A stretch of DNA of 64,000 nt from Ceratodon purpureus. Its lineage: Eukaryota > Streptophyta > Bryopsida > Pseudoditrichales > Ditrichaceae. The position numbers were made by a program, and so were the translations under genes. The DNA lies in contig CM026426.1 in assembly GCA_014871385.1 (NCBI GenBank), forward strand, positions 110,394,457-110,458,456, read 5' to 3'. This document shows positions 35,727-47,500 of this stretch, in pieces (the stretch's first letter is position 1; each line of letters starts with the position of its first letter). The notes below the pieces were generated by a model. The model worked only from the letters and a program-made list of their open reading frames with translations, did no database searches and was not told the origin of the DNA.

Positions 35727-36120
35727 ATCGGGGGATCTCTCGATGCGGGTCTAAATTCTATTGGATCGAGGGATCTCCCGATGAGGGTCTAAATTCGATA
35801 GGATCGGGGGATCTCCCGATGAGGATCTCCAATGAAGTATCGAGGGATCTCTCGATTATGGTCTACATCCTTTAGGATCGGGGGATCTCCCGATGGGGGT
35901 CTCTCGATGAGGATCTCCAAAGAAGTATCGGGGGATCTCTCGATGAGGGTCTAACTTCTATAGGATCGGGGGATCTCCCGATGGGGGTCTCTCGATGAGG
36001 ATCTCAAAAGAAGTATCGGGGGATCTCCCGATGAGGGTCTAACTTCTATAGGATCGGGGGATCTCCCGATGAGTGTCTCTCGATTATGATCTCCAAAGCA
36101 GCATCGAGGGATCTCCCGAT
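35727..36120. repeat. Array of eleven-site type: 18-bp palindromes at 38/50-bp spacing
   Basis: Copies start at 35727, 35765, 35803, 35839, 35877, 35927, 35965, 36015, 36053 and 36103, with further half-sites (GGGTCTCTCGATGAGG) in the 50-bp intervals. Intervals are 38, 38, 36, 38, 50, 38, 50, 38 and 50 bp. Linkers repeat too (AGGGTCTAACTTCTATAGG, AGGATCTCCAAAGAAGT), so this is a tandem array with an 88-bp higher-order unit, not a CRISPR. Confidence 0.9.
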
Positions 36121-36475
36121 GAGTGTAGTTGGGTCCACGAAGAAGCAGCCTCCACCTCGCCACCCCCTGTCCGTACAGTGAGATTCCTGTCCGTACAGAA
36201 TAATTTCTACAACAACACGGAAATCACATAAGTGCAGTTCATTCCACCAATATGCAACATGCAAGGGTTGATCTTAACTAGAAATTCCCCGATACCTTTG
36301 CAAATTCTACATAATCCGCGGAGAACTACATGAACAATTCTACTTACAATAGGGGATTCCGCGATGGATCACATGATCAGCACATGTAACGTGTACAGGA
36401 GATAGAACACACCATTCAAGAGCAATGAAATAAACCCGATTGACAAAAGATTTTCCAAGGAAAGACCGAGATCAT

Positions 36476-36934
36476 ACCTGCGCTCCCTGCGAATGTAATC
36501 GGCCGCTCTAAACACCCGAGCAGATGCTCCCTCCGCCTCCTCGAATGATTCTCCGGCACCTCAATCCCATCCTCAGTCCCCCGCAACCCTCTAATCTCAG
36601 GTTCTACCACCAGTCCAAGGTTCTACAACCCGTCTACGACATGCTATGTTGCAAGAAACTGGTACTCTGAAACGCGCTAATGAAACAACTCTGAGGAGAC
36701 TGCTCTGAACTGATGTGAATGAATCAGGAGATGGCGGTCCAGCAGAGAAATCAAACGGAGAATCCCCGCCAATTCAGAAGGGGGAAACAAGATCGAGCCC
36801 TTCAGGTTTGAATTTGAAGGGAACATACATGTCATGATGCATAAACCATCCAGCAGTACTTTCGTGAGGGTGGTTTCCATTTCATGATGCAGCGAATCTC
36901 GATCTGTCCCCCCTACTTCTGTAGGAGTGTCCAT
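36476..36934 (-). CDS. Possible 5' exons of a minus-strand gene, unknown
   Basis: An ATG at 36,934 opens an 85-codon frame ending 36,677 (contains SELAGILRLISLLDRHLL). A second open segment, from about 36,622 to 36,476, follows an acceptor-like GGGTTGTAG and ends at a strong donor (GCGCAG|gtatga). It contains an Arg-rich run (HSRRRREHLLGC). The junction between the two could not be set with confidence, nor could the join to the ORF at 35,705. A TATA box at 36,997-36,990 supports transcription start just upstream of 36,934. Confidence 0.35.
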
Positions 36935-36989
36935 ATCATCACCTGGTCCACTACTGTACTATAGTCGCTCTCTACGAAGGACCAAGATG

Positions 36990-36997
36990 TATTTATA
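36990..36997 (-). promoter_or_regulatory. TATA box for the minus-strand gene
   Basis: The minus strand reads TATAAATA 56 bp upstream of ATG 36,934. Telomere-type AAACCCTA words, which act as telo-boxes in some plant promoters, lie 140-240 bp further upstream. Confidence 0.4.
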
Positions 36998-37130
36998 TGT
37001 CTAGATCTGTTACGTAGATAGCCACACCAGGGCATGATTTATTAGAGTCACGTACCACGACCTTTAAGCCACGTTTCTGTTCCCACACTTTTCATGGGAG
37101 TGCTGGCGTAATAGGCCATTTCTGAGTTCA

Positions 37131-37230
37131 AGCTTGAGGGTTCAGGGTTCAGGGTTTCAGGGTTCAGGGTTTCAGGGTTCAGGGTTTCAGGGATCAGGGT
37201 TTAAGGGTTACGGTTTAGGGTTTAGGGTTT
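37131..37230 (+). repeat. Degenerate telomere-like tract
   Basis: GGGTTCAGGGTTTCAGGG alternates here in tandem and drifts into GGTTTAGGGTTTAGGGTTT at 37,209-37,231, the plant telomere repeat. It directly borders the satellite array. Confidence 0.8.
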
Positions 37231-37254
37231 CTCTATTTTAGAGTTTTCGAGGTC

Positions 37255-39365
37255 ACATAAAACTTTGGAGGGACTATCTAATTTACACACCATTCACATA
37301 TTTTTTTTTCTGTAATCACATAAGTCTCGTAAGGGTCAATTTAATTTATGGTGTCTTGAAGTAAATGACAAGCATCACCAAAATTTGCCCCCATATCTAA
37401 TTTACACACCATTCACATATTTTTATTTTTATTTTTCTGAAATCACATAAGTCTCGTAAGGGTCAATTTAATTTATGGTGTCTTGAAGTAAATGACAAGC
37501 ATCACCAAAATTTGCCCCCATTTTGCATTTACACACCATTCAAATGTTTTTTTTTTTTTTTTTGTTTTTTTTAACATAAATCTCGTAAGGGTCAATTTAA
37601 TTTATGGTGTCTTGAAGTAACTGACAAGCATCACCTAAATTTGCCCCCATTTTGCATTTACACACCATTCAAATGTTTTTTTTTTTTTTTTTTTGTTTTT
37701 TTTAACATAAATCTCGTAAGGGTCAATTTAATTTATGGTGTCTTGAAGTAACTGACAAGCATCACCTAAATTTGCCCCCATTTTGCATTTACACACCATT
37801 CAAATGTTTTTTTTTTTTTTTTTTTTAAGTCACATAAATCTCGTAAGGGTCAATTTAATTTATGGTGTCTTGAAGTAAATGACAAGCATCGCCAAAATTT
37901 GCCCCCATTTTGCATTTACACACCATTCAAATGTTTTTTTTTTTTTTTTTTTTTAAGTCACATAAATCTCGTAAGGGTCAATTTAATTTATGGTGTCTTG
38001 AAGTAAATGACAAGCATCGCCAAAATTTGCCCCCATTTTGCATTTACACACCATTCAAATGTTTTTTTTTTTTTTTTTTTTTTTTAAGTCACATAAATCT
38101 CGTAAGGGTCAATTTAATTGATGGTGTCTTGAAGTAAATGACAAGCATCACCAAAATTTGCCCCCATTTTGCATTTACACACCATTCAAATGTTTTTTTT
38201 TTTTTTTTTTTTTAAGTCACATAAATCTCGTAAGGGTCAATTTAATATATGGTGTCTTGAAGTAAATGACAAGCATCGCCAAAATTTGCCCCCATTTTGC
38301 ATTTACACACCATTCAAATGTTTTTTTTTTTTTTTTTTTTTTTAAGTCACATAAATCTCGTAAGGGTCAATTTAATTGATGGTGTCTTGAAGTAAATGAC
38401 AAGCATCACCAAAATTTGCCCCCATTTTGCATTTACACACCATTCAAATGTTTTTTTTTTTTTTTTTTTTAAGTCACATAAATCTCGTAAGGGTCAATTT
38501 AATATATGGTGTCTTGAAGTAAATGACAAGCATCGCCAAAATTTGCCCCCATTTTGCATTTACACACCATTCAAATGTTTTTTTTTTTTTTTTTTTTTAA
38601 GTCACATAAATCTCGTAAGGGTCAATTTAATTTATGGTGTCTTGAAGTAACTGACAAGCATCACCTAAATTTGCCCCCATTTTGCATTTACACACCATTC
38701 AAATGTTTTTTTTTTTTTTTTTTTTAAGTCACATAAATCTCGTAAGGGTCAATTTAATTTATGGTGTCTTGAAGTAAATGACAAGCATCGCCAAAATTTG
38801 CCCCCATTTTGCATTTACACACCATTCAAATGTTTTTTTTTTTTTTTTTTTTTTTTTTAAGTCACATAAATCTCGTAAGGGTCAATTTAATTGATGGTGT
38901 CTTGAAGTAAATGACAAGCATCACCAAAATTTGCCCCCATTTTGCATTTACACACCATTCAAATGTTTTTTTTTTTTTTTTTTTTTAAGTCACATAAATC
39001 TCGTAAGGGTCAATTTAATTGATGGTGTCTTGAAGTAAATGACAAGCATCGCCAAAATTTGCCCCCATTTTGCATTTACACACCATTCAAATGTTTTTTT
39101 TTTTTTTTTTTTTTTTAAGTCACATAAATCTCGTAAGGGTCAATTTAATTTATGGTGTCTTGAAGTAAATGACAAGCATCGCCAAAATTTGCCCCCATTT
39201 TGCATTTACACACCATTCGAATGTTTTTTTTTTTTTTTTTTTTTAAGTCACATAAATCTCGTAAGGGTCAATTTAATTTATGGTGTCTTGAAGTAAATGA
39301 CAAGCATCACCAAAATTTGCCCCCATTTTGCATTTACACACCATTCAAATGTTTTTTTTATTTTT
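37255..39365 (+). repeat. Satellite array, 16 units of about 120-140 bp with poly-T linkers
   Basis: Each unit reads CTCGTAAGGGTCAATTTAAT, GGTGTCTTGAAGTAAATGAC, AAGCATCACCAAAATTTGCC and CATTTACACACCATTCAAATG in order. A run of about 9-27 T then leads to the next unit. Sixteen copies of CTCGTAAGGGTC were counted, with average spacing near 129 bp. Copies are very similar, the main differences being T-run length and a few positions (TTTATGG, TTGATGG or TATATGG; CATCACC or CATCGCC). Phe-rich ORFs across it are artefacts. The last unit ends in TTTATTTTTTTTATT. Confidence 0.95.
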
Positions 39366-40790
39366 TTTATTTTTTTTATATTCATTACTTTTTTATATTC
39401 ATTCCTGTGACCTTTCACGTTTCTGAAAATGAGTGACTCTTCAAAACGTGACTCTTCAAAACGTGAATTTTTAATCGTGACTCTTTCAAGTAATTTTCTA
39501 GGGATTTAGTGTGTTGGTATTTTAAATACGGTGCATCACAAAGTAAAAATTGAATTCAATCTCAAATATGATGTGAATGGTTTATGTAATTAAGTCACAC
39601 ATGTAAGTATTTTCTTTAAAAAGCGTCGAAGTAACGTTGTATAAAAATGCTATATTGTAATTAAGGTATCTTTATATCACCTAACCTTTGTTATCATTGA
39701 TTTTAATTTTTAACGGGTCATTTTCTGATAACATGGTACTCTTATTTATGACTGGAAATTTTAAGAAGATAATATAAGGGTAAAATGAATGACTTAACAG
39801 TTCGCGTGAAAGTAATTTCAAAGAAAAATGACTTGCACCATTTTCTTTTCAAAAATAATGATTTCATAATGACTGTTGTTGGATAGACTACTATGAGTCT
39901 CATTTATCAAGTATGAAAACGTGAGGATGATTTATATCTTGCAATAAATCAGTAGTGGTTGCCACTATTTAAGGTATTCAAATGAAAATTATATATATAA
40001 AAAAAGTTAATGGTGGTTTTTTGAGAATGTTAGAGTTATAATCCATGCGCGGTACCATGTGGATGACGGTAGGGCAATCTATAAGGGAAACTCCATATAG
40101 GTTCTTCGAGCTCCAGGTTTATTTATCTGGGAGTATCTATTATTGCATCTTCTAGTATGTGACATAAATCTCTTGAGGATCTACCTAATTCATGAAATCT
40201 CGAAAGGCGTACTCCATATTAGTTGTTTTTAATTTCATTTTTCTTTTTAAGTTAATTGCCGTCTCTTTTAACATGGCATTCTCTATTCCACCATTTGCAT
40301 TCGCTTCTCTTTTATCTTTCATTTATTTATCTTTTATTTTTCAATGTGCGTTTAATTTTATGCCCGTGATATCATTATTTCCTATTATGAGTTTTCTTTT
40401 AATTCTTATTGAATGTAATTCCTTCTCGTTTATATTTCATTCGGTTCTCTTTTATATTTGGTTTCTTATTTTTTATTTTTAGTTTTTTTAATTTTTTTTA
40501 ATTTTTAATTCTCAATTACTTTTAAAAGTTATCCCATTAAACTCTTTTATTCACTTCATTCTATTTTATATTTTTTTTTTGTCGTTATTCTGAATATCCA
40601 ATTTAATTTTCTATTTTCTTTGTTCATTTCCCATCGTTCATTAATTTCCAATTAATATCAAGGGGTCACTTCAATTCACTGCATGCACTCATGAGCCAGA
40701 GATTGGTGCAAACGTCGTTCTCCTCCAAGAACGTGCTAGCCCATATTCTTTTTTAATATGGTACTGAGTTCTCCACTGTACAGTGCAAAA
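39366..40790. other. AT-rich DNA, no gene seen
   Basis: Only low-complexity, T-rich ORFs are present. AAAACGTGACTCTTC is duplicated near 39,440-39,465. Confidence 0.5.
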
Positions 40791-41551
40791 ACGGCGTCGC
40801 TCGAGTGTTTTTCCGCTCTACCTCGCTTTGGCGCCACCTTCCTGTAGGTCGCTCCTCTCCCGCGAGTGTCTGCTTCGCTTTCCACAACATTTCCTGTAGG
40901 TCGTCGTGATTGCGTCGGTGTCGAGTTGCGAGGGAGGTTTAGGGCAATTGAGAGGTGCTTCGCAGCTTCAGGGTGCTTAATTCGTGGTCGGGAGGTTTAG
41001 GGCGAGATTCGAGGTGTTTGGTAGGCGAGTGAGAGGTTTCTTTTAGGTCGCATTTGAGAGGTCTGAGTTTGGGAGGTGCACTAAGCGAGATCGAGGGAGA
41101 GCTTTTGGATCGGGGGGCGGACGAGTGGTTTTTCAGATCGTCGGAGCGTGCGTTGAGAAAGAAGACGAAGCAGCGGACGAGTGGTTTTTCACCTGCGAGT
41201 GCATTCACAGGTACTTTTTTTTCTACATTCTTAATCGAATCGGGTCTGTTTCCCGTGCAATGTGGCAATTTTTTACCTTCATTGGTTCTGTTGCTGCAAA
41301 ATGTTGTAGATAGTATGTTCCGCCCAGTGGATTCTATTCCGCCGGATGAGGGCGACGGGTCTGTAGACGTCGTTCAAGTGCATGAAACTCTCGTCAATTT
41401 AAATTCTATAGTAGCCTCTGTCCTCCATGACTTCAGTATTGTGCATGCTTCGACATTGCTCGACCAAGGGCTTATTTGTCATTCTCAATCTTAATCGAAA
41501 ATTTGTCATCCCGTGCATCGTGCCATCGCCGTGCAGAGTTTGCAGGCAGCT
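40791..41551 (+). promoter_or_regulatory. GC-rich promoter and 5' UTR of the ParB/NIF gene
   Basis: Base composition changes sharply from AT-rich to GC/CpG-rich at about 40,790. The words GAGGTTTAGGGC (40,934; 40,992) resemble telo-boxes. A possible 5' UTR intron has donor CACAG|gtactt at about 41,210 and an acceptor GCCGTGCAG near 41,535, just ahead of the ATG at 41,552. The exact transcription start is not visible. Confidence 0.4.
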
Positions 41552-44500
41552 ATGGCAGGGAGTTCATCTAGAGGGCCCGGGACCGCAAGAATCTGGGAGG
41601 ACCCGTAAGTTTTTTTCTTAATCTCAAATTCTGTGCTTAGTGACATTTTTCCTTTATCACATCTCGAAATGCCTACGTCCCAGTCCGGCTTAAAAATCAG
41701 CTCCACCTCTTATATACTGTAAACACTAAGGTTTGAACATAAACTGTACGGAACTGAAAACATCTTCCAACAAAATAAACTGTACGGACACTGTAAATAA
41801 CTTCAGTGATATCCGTTGATGCGATAATAATGTCTTTGGTCCATCGGGGGATCTCTCGATGCGTCAGTATCCCTTTCCACTCTTCCGGAACGGCTTGCCA
41901 TCGGGGGATCTCCCGATGACCACTCTGCACATAACCTTGGTCCATCGGGGGATCTCTCGATGCGTCAGTATCCCTTTCCACTCTCTCGGAACGGCATGCC
42001 ATCGGGGGATCTCCCGATGACCAATTTCACTTGAAATTACCATTGATGCATCACTATCCCCTTACCAGTCTGTGGGGACGGCAAGCCATCGGGGGATCTC
42101 CCGATGACCACTCTGCACATGTCCTTGGTCCATCGGGGGATCTCCCGATGTCTTCGAATCCCCTTCCCATCCTGTGGGTATGGCAGAACATCGGGGGATC
42201 TCTCGATGACCCACTCAGTACAAACCATATTAATAAAACATAAACTTATAACCAGGTAAGCTCACCGAGGACAATGAACTGTATGGACAGCGCTATTTTG
42301 ATTAGGTGTCATAACGTTGGTCCATCGGGGGATCCCTCGATGTGTTGGTATCCCAGCCTGACCCCGTAGGTATGGCAGAACATCGGGGGATCTCCCGATG
42401 ACCTTAGTGCCCTTTCGTGCCTCTGATATTCTCAATGGTACTGTGAGATAATTGTTTCTACAAATGTTAACTGATTTGGAGCAGGGATTTGACCAACAGT
42501 GATGTATGTCTGTTCTGCAGGAATGAACAGATAATGGAGCCACCATTGGACTTCAAGCCCGTTAAGCTGTACCCCTTTGTCGATCAGTGGATCCATAGCT
42601 ACAATCACGTCGGAGAATCAAATCCGTGCGCAGTTTACCGCTGCGATAAGAACGTCACTGAATGGGCCATGTCGTGGAAGGATACGGCAGGAGGCATGGC
42701 CGTCATTGTCCCCCATCTCACCTGTGACGGGCGGATCCATTCCCCGATTGGATTGAACGTTCTCGAACTGAAGGGCCTTGATGTGGGGACAGCTATCATG
42801 GTGGTGGAGGAGAAGATGCCGAAGTCCGATCGGACTGTAACTTATGGACTGATCCTCGACCTCGGCAAGCTCAGCCTGAATCAGTGTGCATCCCTCACTG
42901 CCAAGGGCTTGATGTACCTGCCGGAGGATAAGGCGAAGTGGACTCCGGCACAAATTGAAAACCAGTGGAACCTAATTGACGAGGCGCGAAGTGAGGTTGA
43001 AGCTGCTGCTCCTGTTCCATCGAAGACTCCGACTGCGACTACTCCTACGAAGACGCGGGGCACAAAAAGGAAATCTTCCTTGATCAATGACGGGGAAACT
43101 GCGGTGCCGGACACAGGGAAGGGCAAGAAGGGAAAGGGTGATGACAAGCTCACTCTACAGCAGTGTGTGACAATGTCAGCTTCGGATATTGAGAAGCTGG
43201 ACAAGACCAAGCAGACGGAGATGAAGAACCTGTACAGCGAGGCGTTTGAACCACTGTACAAGTGGGGCCACGAGAGGCTCAAGGATGAGAATGATGCGCC
43301 AATAACTGTGCACTTCTCAAAGCTGCACAGGGCCCCTCCAGGTTCAATCGTCTACCGAGGACTTGTTCCGGACAGGCTAAAAGCCTTGACGAACCAGGAG
43401 CGCATCGCTCCGAGGTACAGTGGAACAGATAGAGAAATCACTGTACTTCCACTGAAGAAGGGACCTTATGGACCGGATAAAAAAGTAGAGTTTTTCAGTA
43501 AACCTCCGGAGAAGAATCAGATCAACAGCTCCACTCCATTCTTCATCATTGGGGGCCAGCATACGGTTCAGTGTTACCGAGATCTCGTTGAGAGTGGGGA
43601 AATTGCTGGGGCTGACAAAGACAAGGCGTCTAAGTTCTCAATCATCCCAGTGTGGGCACCCAAGCCTGAGCACATCAAGCTCATGCTCCTCTCACGGGTC
43701 TTGAACCAGGATATGGCCGGGCCACAGAAGGAGCACACATTCATGATGCAGGTGCTCCACGCCAGAATCAAGTGGAAAGAGTTGAAGTGCCCGATGCCAG
43801 CCTTACAGGGACGGCAGCACCCTATAGAGTTTCTGGTAAGTCTGTATTCCCCTCCTCATCGAGAGATCCCCCGATGATCTTAGTTGTATATCTGTATATA
43901 TGTATCAAAGTCATCGAGATATCCCCCGATGATCCGAGTTGTAGAAATGTCCGTGGCCCCTTAGAGTATTCCTCGTACTTCCCATCATCGGGCGATCCCC
44001 CGATGACAACTTCCTGTGTCGGAGAGCTCTACTAACCCTCCCCCGACGTGTGGTACGCAGCAATTCACTCAAGCTCTGGCATCGATCTTCACAAACGTGA
44101 AGGAATCAGAGCTAAGGGACTGCAAGATACCGCTACTGTTTCTTGAAGACGATACGGCGGTTGACCGGTGGGTGGAGATTGAGAAACAGTACATGAAGGG
44201 GAAGCTCCCAGATGCGCAAGGGAATGTGCAGACGAACTATGACCTCAAGCGGAAGCCATTTGTCCAGAACGATTTGAAACCACTATACGGCCTGCGCTCA
44301 GAGGATATCCATCACCTTGCTGACCTCGTGGAGAAGAAAGAAATATCTGTGAAGGGATCGAAGGCCACCAAAGGTGATAAAGTGGCGAGATTACCGTCCC
44401 TTCAAACAGCAGGGAATAGGGAAAGACTGATCAGATGTATGAAGAACGAGTTGATGAACACCTATATGGGTTGGGAGCTTCCAAGCCGTAAGAGCACATA

Positions 44501-47500
44501 CGTAATGTATCCTGCACATGAATGGGACGAGTTTGCCGACCTGAAGAACATCACTCGCGCGGAGCTGGAGAGCTGGCTCGATAAGGCGTATGCAACGGCT
44601 TCGGGGAAGAAGTGGCTGGACGACCGAAACAGGAACCTCAACAAGACCTGTGATCCTGCGGACGTGCCTGACTTCGTTAAGGTGATGTGGGACGCTCACA
44701 ACATGGTACAAGAGCAAGCAAGTCACTTATCGCACATCCAGAAGGGGTTCGATCAGAAGTACAAGTGCGTGCTTACGGACCGGAGTAGGCCCGAGATTTC
44801 TGTTATTTTGCGAAGTGAAGAAGTGTATAGTTGGAGAGGAGGGGCAAAACCACACATATTCATGTACTTCGGGTTTGATGCGATCGCTGACATGCCAGTG
44901 AAAGCTCAGGTGCTACAGGAGAACGTCCTGTCTCGGATATTCGATCCTCTATTGGGGCAGGAACTTAACAGCACGCAGGTCTTTGTTCGCTCAGGAGCAG
45001 TTGTCTTCACAGATGCGGCGGGATTCCATGCGACACTACTGCACATCGATACGCGCACGAGGACAGCGAAGAGGAGGTTGTGGAACTGGCATGTCGTCCA
45101 CTACGTCCCTTCCCGCGAGGACGGATTTCCCGAACCGGAGCTGGGTTCTTCATACGTTGTCTACATGATTTTCTGCTTCGCTTATTCGCCAACGCAGTCT
45201 CCGAAGGAATGCTTCGGGGATTTCTTTGCGGGCAAGAGGCCATTCGACGCAGTGTACCTGGCCAAAGACATTACGGAAACCATCCAGCAATGGAGACGAC
45301 CTGGTCGACCAACGATTAAGGTGGCCGCCCTTTCTACTATCTTTCAGCAGCACATTAAAGATAACATGGTGCTCGTAAACGTCAACGGCGGGGCTCACTT
45401 CACCCTCCTTGGACTTGTAAGTACTCTGTCTGCACCCTCCGAATGTTGAAGTCATATTAGATATTTCTCTTTCACTCACTCGAATGCTTCCACTTTAGTT
45501 CATACTTGTGCGAATACACTGTTGTTCTTGAGGCTTATTATGCAGATGTCCTCCACTTATAGTACTCACGATATATGCACTCGTTCACTCACGTATATAG
45601 AATCTAAGTCAGAAGTCCTTCTCTGTTCTCAGCCTCAGTGTTTTCGGATATGTCCTCACGGATACAAGATTTATCGGGGGATCCCTCGATGGACGGATAA
45701 CGTCTTAAAAGTCTAGGCTTAAGGGGTTCTCAAATCATCGAGGGATCCCCCGATAAATCATGCACTTCTGTCCACATTTCCCGGCACCTCTGATCCCTTA
45801 CGCAATGAAATTGAAAGTGACATTTGGTTACAGTCTGCTGTTCGCATTTTATACATGTTCTTATCGCCTGCATGTCTACAGGAAAACGAAGCCATGGTCC
45901 TCGAAGTTGTCTTCTGTGACGATGATGAGAAACACGCGAAGAAGACGTCGAAGCAGATATGGGACATACTTTACAAGGAGGGAGTTGACCCAGATGAATT
46001 GGTAAACGATGATGCTGGTGACGATGGTGATGATGAGGCAGGCGGCGGAGAGGGTGATAATGAAGATGGTGTGCCTGCTGATGAAGATGCCCGCGAGCAA
46101 TCGCCGCCTGGTGATTCCGAATCCAACTCTGACGAGGAGGAGACGGCTTGCACCTCGGTAGGTTCTTGAGCTTAGGCAGGCTTCCCTAATTTGGGTTTCC
46201 ATGTTGTTTTATCAAGTGGCGAAATCTAGCATGATTACTACCCTCGTGTAGGGGTTCTGTAAGAAACTGTACCATTCTGTAAGCATCATAAATTGCATAC
46301 CATTATGGAAAATGAGGAATTTATATTTCTGGAAAACGCTATTCCTCATCCGACCAATTATTTCATTCCATGTAACATCCCCCTCACGACTAAATTCCCT
46401 ACTCTTGTGAGCAAGGCACCTCTCTTTTGTTTGCTTAGCACTGCACCTCGGGTTAACTTCCAAGGCATTGTAGTATTCCTGTACCATATACTCGAACCCA
46501 ATTTCTACTCCACTGCAGCTTTTCTTACCGCTAATGGTGACCTGCGCTCATATTGCAGGGACTGCTGAACTCCGCGCGCGTTTATGGTGGAGCTGCGTCG
46601 AGGGATCACACCGTTGACGATTCTCACGTGGGGGAGTCCTTGACGCCACGAAGCGATGTTGCCACCGTGTCGGGAAACACGAAGGACGTAGCTCGGTCGC
46701 TGCTGGATATGAGGATATTACCTGTGGATCACCAGACTCAGACTACGGAACCTGAAGGTGGCGCAGAAGACGTGGGAGAGGGTGCTTACGGGCTGGATGA
46801 CTTGGACTTTAATGTCCAGAACTTCGCTGCGGTTCCGCGAATGAATGAATCCGCACCAGCAGGAGAGGAGGACGCGGGAGTTCACAGGGATTCGGAGGGG
46901 ACGGATAGGGATGCTGTGGACCCGGGAAGGATTTCTCCTCCTCAAGAGCAGGAGACGGAGGGAGGAGTAGCTGATAGTCAGCATGAACCGTGCATCCCAC
47001 CATCGGGAGATATCCCGATGACAGAAGGCAGTGCACCAATTCCAAACCAACACCCCCCCGTACCTGAGGAGTGCGGTCCTCAGAGTTCGCTGTCCGTCAC
47101 TCCTTATGTGATCCCTTGCAGCCCCCCGCCTCCTCTCCCATCCAGCCCCCCGCCTCCTCTCCCACGGATTACATCTCCCGGGGAGACTCATCAGTCTCCC
47201 CCCGTGGCTCCTGACATGAACGAAGATGTTGTTGACGACACTCTGAAGGATTTAGACGCGTTCAGCCCGGAGAAGACGTCGTGCGACGCGGAAGCCCCGG
47301 TGTTCGACGATGTGAAGGCATGTGACGAGGTCAAAGACAACGACGCGGAAGTGGAGGAGCTAAACTCGGATTTATATGAAGGGCTCCCAGACAACGCACC
47401 TACGGAGGTATCCACTGAGGTAGATCTAGTCGAGGTGGAGAAATCTAAGGACACAGATCGTGAATGTCGCTCACTTGTGCTGGAGAAGCGTTTGCAACGA

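Noticed and set aside
35727..36120. CRISPR array
   Set aside because: Repeats are regularly spaced and palindromic, but the spacers are themselves repeated, no cas genes are present and the context is a spliced plant genome.
29338..36120. One giant minus-strand gene joining all ORFs from 36.9 to 28.3 kb
   Set aside because: Several ORFs end in their own 3' cassette and no phase-consistent junctions were found to connect them.
35951..36264. ORFs with IGRSPD/SGDPPIL repeats
   Set aside because: They are read through the palindrome array; the same is true for the ORFs at 41,697-42,546.
37910..39436. Repeated ORFs with Phe runs across 38-39 kb
   Set aside because: They are frame-open translations of satellite units and their poly-T linkers.
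44391..45479. Minus-strand ORFs over exon 3 of the ParB/NIF gene
   Set aside because: They are antisense shadows of an exon with consistent splice phase.
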